Shown here one piece after another: positions 8,241-16,753 of a stretch of DNA of 64,000 bases (its first letter is position 1; every line of letters begins with the position of its first letter). Below the pieces are notes generated by a model. The model was not told the DNA's origin, ran no database searches, and was given only the letters and a program-made list of their open reading frames with translations. Position numbers and translations under genes: made by a program. The stretch comes from Cystobacter fuscus DSM 2262 (GTDB taxonomy: Bacteria > Myxococcota > Myxococcia > Myxococcales > Myxococcaceae), in NCBI RefSeq assembly GCF_000335475.2, contig NZ_ANAH02000006.1, positions 1 to 64,000 on the forward strand, written 5' to 3'.

Positions 8241-10976
8241 TCAAGACGGCTTCAGCTCCCGCTGGAGCGCCGCCAGCAGGTTGAGGGCCTCGAGCGGCGT
8301 CAGCTCGTCCACCTTCGTGGCCTTGAGCGACTCCAGCACCTTCTGCTGCGCGGGCTCCAGCTTCGGCCCGCCTCCGCCGAACAGGCCGAGCTGACCCGGT
8401 GCCGGCGCCGACGACCGGGAGCCGCGCCGCGCCAGCCGGGGCTTCCCATTGTCGTCGAACTCCCCCGACTCCAGGTTCTGCAGGATGTCCCGCGCCCTCG
8501 CCACCACCTCCGGCGGCAGGCCCGCGAGCCGCGCCACCTCGATGCCATACGAGCGATTCGCCCCACCCGGCACCAGCTTGCGCAGGAAGAGCACCTTGCC
8601 CCCCTGCTCGCGCACGGCGATGCACAGGTTCTTCACCCGCGGCTTCTCCCGCGCCAGGTCCACCAGCTCGTGGTAATGCGTGGCGAAGAGCGTGCGCGCC
8701 CCGCTCTTGTCGTGCAGGTGCTCGGCCACCGCCCACGCGATGGACAGGCCGTCATAGGTGGACGTGCCCCGGCCAATCTCGTCCAGCACCACCAGGCTGC
8801 GCCGCGTGGCGTGGTGCAGGATGTGGCTCGTCTCCGTCATCTCCACCATGAAGGTGGACTGCCCCCGCGCCAGGTTGTCCGCCGCCCCCACGCGCGTGAA
8901 GATCCGATCGCACAGCCCAATCCGCGCCGCGCTCGCCGGCACGAACGAGCCCACCTGCGCCATCAGCACCGTGAGCGCCACCTGCCGCATCACCGTGCTC
9001 TTTCCCGCCATGTTCGGGCCCGTGATGATGAGGATCTGCGACTCGCCCGAGTCCATCTTCACGTCGTTGGGGACGAACGCCTCCCCCGCCCCCAACATCC
9101 GCTCCACCACCGGATGGCGCCCGCCCGTGATGCTCAGCACCTCGGAGTCGTCCACCACCGGCCGCACATAGCCGTACTCGGCCGCGCACCGCGCCAGCGA
9201 CAACAGCGCGTCCGCCGTGGCCACCGCCTCCGCCGCCGAGCGCAGCCGCGGCGCCTCCTTCACCACCTGCGCCCTCAACTGCTCGAACAACTCCAGCTCC
9301 AGCGTGCCGCGCTGCTCGTCCGCCGTGAGGACCTTCTCCTCGTACTCCTTGAGCTCGGGCGTGATGAAGCGCTCGGCCCCCGCCATCGTCTGCTTGCGGA
9401 TGTAGTCCGCCGGCACCAGGTGCAGGTTCGACTTCGTCACCTCCAGGTAGTACCCGAACACCCGGTTGTAGCGCACCTTCAGTGAGCTGATGCCCGTGCG
9501 TTCCTTCTCGCGCGTCTCGAGCACGAGCAGGTAGTCCTTGCCTTGCGTGGCGAGCGCCACCAGCTTGTCCAGCTCGGCGTGGAAGCCCGGGCGGATGAAG
9601 TTGCCCTCCTTGAGCGTCGCCGGCGGCTCGTCCACCACCGCGCGCAAGAGCAGCTCCGTCAGCTCCGGCAACGCCCCGAGCGGCCCGCCCAGGGCCTTGA
9701 GCAGCCCCGCCTCGCAGCGCGCCAGCACCGCCGCGAGCCGCGGCAACTGCGCCAGCGACACCGCCAGCCCCCTCAGGTCCCGCGCGTTGCCCGCCCCCAG
9801 CGACAGCCGGCCGCACAGCCGCTCGATGTCCCCCACCTCCTTGAGGGCCCCCGTCAGCTCCTCGCGCCAGACGCTGCGCTGCGACAGCTCCTCCACCGCG
9901 TCCAGGCGCGCGGTGATCTCCGGCCGCGAGCACAAGGGCGCCCCGAGCCAGCGCGCCAGCTTGCGCGCCCCCAGCCCCGTGGCCGTTCGATCCAACACCC
10001 CCAGCAGCGAGCCCTTGCGCCCACCGTCGCGCAGCGTGCGCAGCACCTCGAGGTTGGCCCGCGAGGACTCGTCCATCAGCAGGTGCCCGCCGCGCTGCTG
10101 GCGGCTGAGCCTGTCCACGTGCGCCGCGTCCGTCTTCTGCGTGTCCTTGAGGTAGCGCAGCGCCGCGCCCGCAGCCCCCGTGGCCAGGGGCGCGTCCTGC
10201 AACCCGAACGCCTCCAGCGACTGCACCGCGAAGTGGCCCCGCAGGAACGCCGCGGCTCGCGCGGGCTCGAACGCCGCCTTCTCCAGCTCCGCCACCGCCG
10301 GCGCGCGCGAGAGCCGGGACACCACCAGGGCCGTCTCCGGCGAGTCCCGATGCCCCTCGGGCACCAGCAGCTCGCGCGGCTCCACCCGCGCCAGCGCCTC
10401 CACCAGCTCCTGCGTCGTGTCCGCCTCCAGGGAGAAGAACTCCCCCGTGGACGCCTCCAGCAGCGCCGCCCCGAAGCCCTCGGCCCCCGGGTACACCGCC
10501 GCCAGGAAGTTGCTCGCGCGCGGCTCCAGCGCCTCCTCGTCCAGCACCATGCCGGGCGTGATGACCCGCGTCACCTCGCGCCGGACGATGCCAGGGCCCG
10601 CCCCCGGCTCGTCCACCTGCTCGCAGATGGCCACCTTGAGCCCGTGCTCCACCAGCCGCGTGATGTAGCGCCGCGCCGAGTGGTACGGCACCCCCGCCAT
10701 CGGCACCTTCTCCGCGTTCTTCGCCCGCGCGGTGAGGGTGATCTGCAAGAGCTCCGAGGCGCGCACCGCGTCCTCGAAGAACATCTCGTAGAAGTCCCCC
10801 AGCCGAAAGAAGAGGATGGCGTCCGGGTTGAGCGCCTTCACCTCGAGGTACTGCCGCATCATCGGGGTGAGCGCGCCGATCTCCCGCGCCCCGGCCGAGG
10901 GCTCGCCCGCCCCCTCCACCGTCGCCTCGCCCTCGTCCCCGCTGCCCTTGACTGCCTTCGCCTGCGTCGCGCCCAT
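8241..10976 (-). CDS. mutS: DNA mismatch repair protein MutS
   Basis: MutS scans newly replicated DNA, binds mispairs and recruits MutL using ATP. The N-terminal mismatch-reading motif GDFYEMF (Phe-Tyr-Glu at about 62-64) is intact. A connector and lever region follows. The C-terminal ATPase has Walker A (GPNMAGKST, near 650), Walker B (VVLDEIGRGTST, near 735) and the FATHYHEL motif. The length of 911 residues is slightly above the usual ~850-870 because of an acidic, Gly/Ala-rich N-terminal extension and a Ser/Gly/Pro-rich segment near the C terminus. I prefer the ATG at 10976, preceded by AGAGG at five bases, over the GTG at 10994. It is probably monocistronic and divergent from nhaA. Confidence 0.97.
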   Translation of the reverse strand: MGATQAKAVKGSGDEGEATVEGAGEPSAGAREIGALTPMMRQYLEVKALNPDAILFFRLGDFYEMFFEDAVRASELLQITLTARAKNAEKVPMAGVPYHSARRYITRLVEHGLKVAICEQVDEPGAGPGIVRREVTRVITPGMVLDEEALEPRASNFLAAVYPGAEGFGAALLEASTGEFFSLEADTTQELVEALARVEPRELLVPEGHRDSPETALVVSRLSRAPAVAELEKAAFEPARAAAFLRGHFAVQSLEAFGLQDAPLATGAAGAALRYLKDTQKTDAAHVDRLSRQQRGGHLLMDESSRANLEVLRTLRDGGRKGSLLGVLDRTATGLGARKLARWLGAPLCSRPEITARLDAVEELSQRSVWREELTGALKEVGDIERLCGRLSLGAGNARDLRGLAVSLAQLPRLAAVLARCEAGLLKALGGPLGALPELTELLLRAVVDEPPATLKEGNFIRPGFHAELDKLVALATQGKDYLLVLETREKERTGISSLKVRYNRVFGYYLEVTKSNLHLVPADYIRKQTMAGAERFITPELKEYEEKVLTADEQRGTLELELFEQLRAQVVKEAPRLRSAAEAVATADALLSLARCAAEYGYVRPVVDDSEVLSITGGRHPVVERMLGAGEAFVPNDVKMDSGESQILIITGPNMAGKSTVMRQVALTVLMAQVGSFVPASAARIGLCDRIFTRVGAADNLARGQSTFMVEMTETSHILHHATRRSLVVLDEIGRGTSTYDGLSIAWAVAEHLHDKSGARTLFATHYHELVDLAREKPRVKNLCIAVREQGGKVLFLRKLVPGGANRSYGIEVARLAGLPPEVVARARDILQNLESGEFDDNGKPRLARRGSRSSAPAPGQLGLFGGGGPKLEPAQQKVLESLKATKVDELTPLEALNLLAALQRELKPS

Positions 10977-11112
10977 CGCCGCCTCTTGTCTCACGCGTCC
11001 CGTCGGGGATCAACAGAACATCTGACCTCCGCCGTCCACCCGTTCACGCCTACTCCGCCCATGGGCCCACGCTCGCACGGAGGGCAGACATCCCGGGTTG
11101 GGAAAAATCGGT

Positions 11113-12528
11113 ATGAGCCCCGACCAAAAGCGTAGCCCCGAGGGAGGAGGTGTGCGAACTGTCCCAACCATGGACCCTCGCCCCGTGCCTCCCGTCCCCC
11201 GGCTGTTCCGGGCCGCCGTCGCGCCCGTCCAGGCCTTCTTCAAGCTCGAGGCCAGCAGCGGCATCCTCCTGGCGCTGTGCGCCGTGGCGGCCATGGTCTG
11301 GGCCAATTCGCCCTGGGCCCATGGCTACGAGGCGCTCTTCGAGACCCCCTTGGCGCTCGGCCTGGGCGAGGCCCTCTTCCACTTCACCGTGCGTGAGTTC
11401 ATCAACGACGGGTTGATGGCGATCTTCTTCTTCCTCGTGGGGATGGAGATCAAGCGCGAGCTGGCCACGGGCGAGCTGCGCTCCCCCTCCCGGGCGCTGC
11501 TGCCGCTCATCGCCGCGCTGGGTGGCATGGTGGTGCCGGCGGCCATCTACGCGGCGTTCAACGCGGGCACCCCGGCACTCAAGGGCTGGGCCATCCCCAT
11601 GGCCACCGACATCGCCTTCGCCATCGGGTGCCTCACCCTGCTCAAGGGGCGGGTGAGCCATGGCCTGGTGGTGTTCCTCACGGCGCTCGCCATCTTCGAC
11701 GACATCGGCGGCATCCTGGTCATCGCCCTCTTCTACGGCACGGGACTGCACGTGTCGTGGCTGCTCGGGGCGCTGGGCATCACCCTCGTGCTGGCGGCCT
11801 GCAACCACTATTACGTGCGCAATGGCGTGGTGTACGCGGCTCTGGGCACGGCGCTCTGGTACGCCCTGCACCACGGCGGCATCCACGCCACCATCGCCGG
11901 AGTCATCACCGGCATGATGATTCCCGCGCGCCCCACGCGCCGCGGCCGGGAGGTGCTGCAGGAGCTGCACGGGTTCGTCGATCGGATCCTCAACGAGCCC
12001 GAGGACGAGGAGGTGCGCTCCGGCCAGCTGCTGTACATCGAGGAGCAACTGGAGGACATCGAGCCGCCGCTCACCCGCTTCGTGCACCTGTGGCACGGCT
12101 GGGTGGGCTATGGAATCGTCCCCCTGTTCGCCCTGGCCAACTCCGGCATCTCCGTGCGCGGCATGCACCTGGCGGATCTGCTCGCGCCCCTGCCCCTGGG
12201 GGTGATGGCCGGTCTGTTCCTGGGTAAACAGGCGGGCGTCTTCCTGTTCACCTGGGCGAGCGTGAAGGCGGGGTTCGCGGAGATGCCGGGCCGGGCGCGG
12301 CTCGGGCAGTTGCATGGGGTGGCGGTGGTGGCGGGCATCGGCTTCACGGTGGCGCTGTTCGTCGCGGGGCTGGCGTTCGCGAGCGAGCCGCAGCTCCTGT
12401 CGGAGGCGAAGCTGGGCATCCTCTTGGGCTCGCTCTTGTCCGCGGTGGTGGGCTACCTGCTGCTGCGCTTCGCTCCGAGCCCTCCCGCGTCCGAGCCCGC
12501 ACCGGACCCGAGGACGGACGCGCCCTGA
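11113..12528 (+). CDS. nhaA: Na+/H+ antiporter NhaA
   Basis: This inner-membrane antiporter exports Na+ (or Li+) in exchange for protons and controls cytoplasmic pH. The hydrophobic profile gives about 11-12 membrane spans. The family's essential acidic residues are visible: Asp in ATDIAFAIG (near residue 163) and the Asp pair in IFDDIGGI (near 195). A charged cytoplasmic insertion (about 285-330, rich in Glu and Asp) lies between the two halves. The start is uncertain: ATG 11113 is used here, with GTG 11152 (after GGAGG) and ATG 11170 as alternatives. The C-terminal tail is Pro/Ala-rich. It lies 51 bases before the UbiB-like gene and may be co-transcribed with it. Confidence 0.95.
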   Translation: MSPDQKRSPEGGGVRTVPTMDPRPVPPVPRLFRAAVAPVQAFFKLEASSGILLALCAVAAMVWANSPWAHGYEALFETPLALGLGEALFHFTVREFINDGLMAIFFFLVGMEIKRELATGELRSPSRALLPLIAALGGMVVPAAIYAAFNAGTPALKGWAIPMATDIAFAIGCLTLLKGRVSHGLVVFLTALAIFDDIGGILVIALFYGTGLHVSWLLGALGITLVLAACNHYYVRNGVVYAALGTALWYALHHGGIHATIAGVITGMMIPARPTRRGREVLQELHGFVDRILNEPEDEEVRSGQLLYIEEQLEDIEPPLTRFVHLWHGWVGYGIVPLFALANSGISVRGMHLADLLAPLPLGVMAGLFLGKQAGVFLFTWASVKAGFAEMPGRARLGQLHGVAVVAGIGFTVALFVAGLAFASEPQLLSEAKLGILLGSLLSAVVGYLLLRFAPSPPASEPAPDPRTDAP

Positions 12529-12579
12529 AATTCTTGGGGTTTGCCGGATGCCCGGGCCCGTGGAAAGGTGCCGCCCACC

Positions 12580-14274
12580 GTGCTCTTCCAGGACTTGAAC
12601 CGCCTCCGGCAGATTGGGGTCATCGCAGCGCGCCACGGCTTCGGCGAGTGGTTCGAACGGGCCGGGGTGTGGCGGCTGCTCGGGCGCCGCGAGAAGGTGG
12701 AGGTCTCCGCCGAGACCCAGCGCGCCAGCACCGCGCGGCGCTTCCGGATGCTCCTCAATGACCTGGGCCCCTCGTTCGTGAAGCTCGGGCAGGTGCTCTC
12801 CACGCGCGCGGACCTGCTGCCCGGCGAGTACGTCGAGGAGCTGGCCACGCTGCAGGATCACGTGGAGCCCTTCCCTCTGGAGGAGGTGTACACGCGCATC
12901 CGCGAGTCGCTCGGCAGCGACGCCTCAGAGCTCTTCCGGGAGATCGATCCCAAGCCCCTGGCCGCGGCGTCCATCGCCCAGGTACACCGCGCGGTGACGC
13001 TCGAGGGCGACGAGGTGGTGGTGAAGGTGCAGCGGCCGGGCATCGCCGAGCAGATCGACTCGGACCTGGCCGTGCTGCGCTCGCTCGCGCGGCTCTTGGA
13101 GGCCGTGGTGGAGGAGACGAGCATCTACTCGCCCACGGGCATCATCGACGAGTTCGACCGGGCCATCCACGAGGAGCTGGACTTCGTGCACGAGGCGGCC
13201 AACATCCGCGCCTTCCTCGAGAACCACCGCAACCGGCCGTACATGACGATTCCGCGCGTGTACGAGGCGCTCAGCAGCCGCACGGTGCTGACGATGGAGT
13301 TCGTCCGGGGCGTGAAGGTGAGCCAGGCGCAGCTGTCCCCCGAGGATCGGCGCGAGGTGGCCGGCCACATCCTCGACACGAGCTTCCGCCAGCTCTTCGA
13401 GGACGGGCTGTTCCATGGGGATCCCCACCCGGGCAACCTGCTCGTGCTGGAGGGCAACCGGCTGGCGCTCTTGGACTTCGGCGTGGTGGGCCGGCTCACG
13501 CGCGTCATGCAGGAGACGCTCGTCATGCTGGTGATGGCGGTGGCGCTCAAGGACAGCGACTCGGTGGCGCGCATCCTCTACCGCGTGGGCGCGCCCGACT
13601 CGCGCGCCAACCTGATGGGCTTCCGCAACGACATCGAGACGTTGCTCGGCAAGTACCTCACGACGACGCTGGGCGAGGTGGACTCGCGCAGCCTCATGCG
13701 CGACCTGTTGGACCTGGCGGTGCGCTACCACATCCGCGTGCCCAAGGAGTACGCCCTGCTCGGCCGGGCCTCGGTGGCCACCGAGGGCATCCTGCGCAGC
13801 CTCCACCCGGACATGAACGTGCTCGAGGTGGCGATGCCCTACGCCAAGGAGCTGCTCGCGGACCGGTACGATCCGAGCCAGCTGCAGGGCGGGCTGATGC
13901 GCACCCTCTTGCGCTTCCAGTCGATGGCGGCGGATCTGCCCACGCAGCTGTCGCAGATCCTGTTGGATCTGGAGTCGGGGAAGTTCAGCGTGACGGTGCG
14001 GGCCGAGCAGTTCGACCGGCTCAACGACAGCCTGCGCAGCGCGGCGCTGGTGATGTTCCTGGGCCTGTGCGCGTGCGGCACCATCGTGGGGGTGTTCATC
14101 TCCTTCGCGCAGACGGGGCCCTGGCAATTCCACGGCCTGCCGGTGCTGGGCCTGTTGGGGCTCGCCCTGTCGGCGGGGCTCTTCGGGGCCACCTTCACCT
14201 GGTTCCTGTTCGGCAAGCGCTTCGGCAAGGTGCGCGTGAGCCGGTGGCTGGGCAACAAGAAGCCCCCGCGGTGA
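12580..14274 (+). CDS. UbiB/ABC1 (AarF) family protein kinase-like protein
   Basis: This is an atypical kinase of the UbiB/ABC1/ADCK family, which supports ubiquinone or other isoprenoid-lipid metabolism at the membrane. The family hallmarks are present: the LGPSFVKLGQVLSTR region, PLAAASIAQVHRA (the Ala-rich P-loop replacement), the Lys in VVVKVQRPG, and HGDPHPGNLL followed by ALLDFGVVG. Two hydrophobic C-terminal helices (LVMFLGLCACGTIVGVF and VLGLLGLALSAGLFGA) should anchor it in the inner membrane. The GTG at 12580 (VLFQDLNRL) is chosen because AAAGG lies about 11 bases upstream; in-frame GTG 12568 and TTG 12541 are possible. No ubiquinone biosynthesis genes are adjacent, so the substrate pathway is inferred from family only. 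Confidence 0.9.
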   Translation: MLFQDLNRLRQIGVIAARHGFGEWFERAGVWRLLGRREKVEVSAETQRASTARRFRMLLNDLGPSFVKLGQVLSTRADLLPGEYVEELATLQDHVEPFPLEEVYTRIRESLGSDASELFREIDPKPLAAASIAQVHRAVTLEGDEVVVKVQRPGIAEQIDSDLAVLRSLARLLEAVVEETSIYSPTGIIDEFDRAIHEELDFVHEAANIRAFLENHRNRPYMTIPRVYEALSSRTVLTMEFVRGVKVSQAQLSPEDRREVAGHILDTSFRQLFEDGLFHGDPHPGNLLVLEGNRLALLDFGVVGRLTRVMQETLVMLVMAVALKDSDSVARILYRVGAPDSRANLMGFRNDIETLLGKYLTTTLGEVDSRSLMRDLLDLAVRYHIRVPKEYALLGRASVATEGILRSLHPDMNVLEVAMPYAKELLADRYDPSQLQGGLMRTLLRFQSMAADLPTQLSQILLDLESGKFSVTVRAEQFDRLNDSLRSAALVMFLGLCACGTIVGVFISFAQTGPWQFHGLPVLGLLGLALSAGLFGATFTWFLFGKRFGKVRVSRWLGNKKPPR

Positions 14275-14278
14275 GGAG

Positions 14279-15619
14279 TCAGGAACGGTGCCGCTCGGCC
14301 ACGCGGTACAGCCAGGTGAGGGAGTGGTCCAGGATCGACTGGCGCGAGCGCATGTAGTGGCGTGCCCGGACGAAGGGAAACCAGACACGGCTGCCCACGA
14401 GCACCTGGGCCTCCTCGAGTTTCCGACGCGGGATCCACTGGCCGCCGAGGTGGCGCACCAGCACCTCGCCCAGGTACGCGCCCACCGCGGGGATCGCGTA
14501 TCGCTCGATGGCCTCCGGTAGATGGCGCGTCGGGAAGTCCTCGTGCCAGAAGTGGAAGTCGGCGTCCGTGAGCGACTCGGGCGTCGCCTCGAAGACGGAG
14601 GGCGCCTTGGTGTGCAACAAGGCCACGAGGTGCTCGGCGAGGGTGTCGTAGTGCTCGCGCGCCGCTTCCGGGTCGTCCACGTCCGAGGGCAAGGTGGAGG
14701 TGGCCGGAGCCCACTCCTCGGGCTCGGGTGGCTGCCAGGCGTTGAACCCGGCGATCTTCCGCTGGCGTTCGTAGCTGGCGACATCGTCCACCACTCGGGA
14801 GAGCAGCGGCGCGAGGTCCGGGTGGAAGCGGGGCTCCACGGGCGCGAGCAGGGCGCTGCGCTCGCGCAGGGTGCGCAATACGGTGTCGAAGTCCAGATCC
14901 GGCCGGAGGTGGGCATGGGCTCGGGCCTGGGCGAGACGTGCCTCGTCACTGGCGAAGTCCGCGGCGGTGGGCCACGTCACCAGGAGGACGCAGCCATTGG
15001 GAAGTTCCTCCACCCTCCAGGCGGGCGTGGACAGCACGCGCTCACGGCCAATGGACTGCACCAGCTTGGGGCCGAAGACGTTGAGCCAGAACACCTCGTA
15101 GATTTTGTCGAACCCGTCTCTTCTTCGAGTCTCGTCATCGCGGCCAAAACTGGGAGCGTCCGCCAGATTCGAGTCATCGGAGCTGTGAGCGGAGGCATGA
15201 GCGACCGGATAGCGACAGGCCCAGACGCGCACCATCTCCACGAACTTCCGGCAGCGCTCCGCCTCCGCGAAGAAGGAGAGCGGCTTCACGTTGATGAGAA
15301 CCTCCAATTGGGGCGGGCGCGGTGGGTGCCTTAGCCCAAAATAACCGTCCAGCGCGGGCCACTCCGTCCGGTAGAGCCCAAGGTCCGAGCTATTCCCATC
15401 GTGCCCCTCCTCCAGCGCCTGCCAGAATGAAGCACGAGAATATTTGCGTTTTCTCTTACCCTTGACGACGTTCGGCATCCATCCATCAGCGTACTCCTCG
15501 AGCGCTTGGAGAAAGGGCTTCAGCTCACTCTCCCTCGCGGCATGAGGATCCACGTCACCTGCGAAGTCCAACCAAATGCTGTCCTCCTGCTTCAAATCAT
15601 GCACGCTCAGCGTTTTCAT
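14279..15619 (-). CDS. Probable immunity-type protein partner of the frameshifted toxin-like lipoprotein
   Basis: This 446-residue soluble protein begins with ATG 15619 after GGAGGT at nine bases. An in-frame start at 15805 would make it 508 residues, but those first 62 residues read like the tail of the upstream toxin-like gene. It has no signal peptide. Aromatic and charged patterns (FWLNVFGPKLV, WIPRRKLEEAQV) resemble a myxobacteria-restricted family that I believe sits downstream of lipoprotein toxins; this is recollection of a pattern, not a search. Directly after it, on the other side, the UbiB-like gene converges with 4 bp between. An immunity role is inferred only from position and cytoplasmic character. 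Confidence 0.55.
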   Translation of the reverse strand: MKTLSVHDLKQEDSIWLDFAGDVDPHAARESELKPFLQALEEYADGWMPNVVKGKRKRKYSRASFWQALEEGHDGNSSDLGLYRTEWPALDGYFGLRHPPRPPQLEVLINVKPLSFFAEAERCRKFVEMVRVWACRYPVAHASAHSSDDSNLADAPSFGRDDETRRRDGFDKIYEVFWLNVFGPKLVQSIGRERVLSTPAWRVEELPNGCVLLVTWPTAADFASDEARLAQARAHAHLRPDLDFDTVLRTLRERSALLAPVEPRFHPDLAPLLSRVVDDVASYERQRKIAGFNAWQPPEPEEWAPATSTLPSDVDDPEAAREHYDTLAEHLVALLHTKAPSVFEATPESLTDADFHFWHEDFPTRHLPEAIERYAIPAVGAYLGEVLVRHLGGQWIPRRKLEEAQVLVGSRVWFPFVRARHYMRSRQSILDHSLTWLYRVAERHRS

Positions 15620-16751
15620 TGGACCAGCACCTCCACTCCCGAAAGCGACTTCTCCCTCTTCAATGATGAGCACATCCACGAAGCGCAGGCCCGTATCCGG
15701 CTTTCTCACGCCCACATAGGTTTCAATGCGAGGTTTGTTGAAGTCCCCGAGGAATCGGCGCTGGGCCCTCGGTAGCGCCGCGTCGGCCTTCAGCCGCTCC
15801 ACCATGGTGCGCTCGAAGGCCAGCCCCCGGGTGAACCATCCCCACAGCCGCTCGTAGGCCTCCCAGCGCAGAGGACCCTTGGAGGCCTTGCCCTCCTTTA
15901 TTTCCGCCAGGCGCCTCTGCCCCCTGGCCCGTCCCGGCCACCAGGCCGTAGAAGCCCAGTGGCACTCCGAAGGTCATGTGGTCCACGACGCCCACCGCCA
16001 CGGAGCCCGCTGAGAATCGCTGCTCGAGCTGCTCGTGCTCCACCGCGTCGAGCGCCCGCTGGTAGGGCGGCGGCAGTTGGGCCTTGAGCGCCTGCAACGC
16101 CATGAGCGTGGATTGGGCTCCATTCACCACGGGGATGGTGGACAGCGCGTCCTTCGCCGCGCGGGACAGGCCTCGGCCCACGTCATTCCATTGGAAGTCA
16201 CGCTCGGGATGAGACGAAGGCTCGAGGCCACGAGCCTTCAGCGCGGGGCCCAGGGAGGGCAGTTGCTCGAGCAGTTCCGTGAGCTGCTTGTCCTGGGCGA
16301 GCAGGCGGAGGATGTCCCTCAGGTCATCGTCATGGCAGGAGTCGAGCACGAAGTGGGCGAGCACCTCGGTGTTGGCGGCGCCGTAGTGCTCCAGCGATTG
16401 GAGCAGGAAGACGGTGCGCTGGCGGTTGAGCGGGCCAGATGCCTCCTCGCACACCGGCCCCAGCGCCCCGAGCCGCACGGCGCTCCATGGATCCAACCGC
16501 GCCACCAGCCGGGGCATGTCCACGCGCCGCTGCAAGGCGAGAAAGTCGCCGGGCGAGGCACAGGAGAGGAAAGGCTCCAGGAGCGCCTGGGAACCGCCAG
16601 AAGAGAGGTTGGGCCAACCTGGAGCAAGGGTCTGGGTGGCACAAGTGGACACCTCCCCAGCCACGCCGCCGGAGCCGCCAATCGCGCCCGTGGCGCAACC
16701 CGCCAGGAGCAGGAGCGAGGCGAGGGCCAGGCGTGCCGGGCTCACCCACAC
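15620..16751 (-). pseudogene. Toxin-like lipoprotein gene, frameshifted
   Basis: The reading frame opens at GTG 16751, two bases past the RND pump's stop codon. It has a lipoprotein signal (LLLLAGCATG) and continues as a Leu-rich helical region. Good coding quality ends near LVAGTGQG; beyond it this frame gives a Gly-rich, non-protein-like tail stopping at 15723. In the next frame the sequence reads on sensibly (QRRLAEIKEGK, then RWEAYERLWGWF and KPRIETYVGVRKPDTGLRFVDVLII). Removing one base from the run of five C (plus strand 15920-15924) joins the two. In the third frame a TGA overlaps the next gene's ATG (15619), as in intact operons. It is therefore a broken gene, a sequencing slip or a phase-variable tract. 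The nuclease-like toxin assignment is tentative. Confidence 0.6.
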
Positions 16752-16753
16752 CC

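Noticed and set aside
8752-11013. Long ORF in another frame over mutS (753 residues)
   Set aside because: Gly/Arg/Ala-rich translation without domains; it is a shadow of mutS created by high-G+C codon bias. The same holds for long antisense ORFs over the RND operon, the DUF2183 and SRPBCC genes and the kinase cluster.
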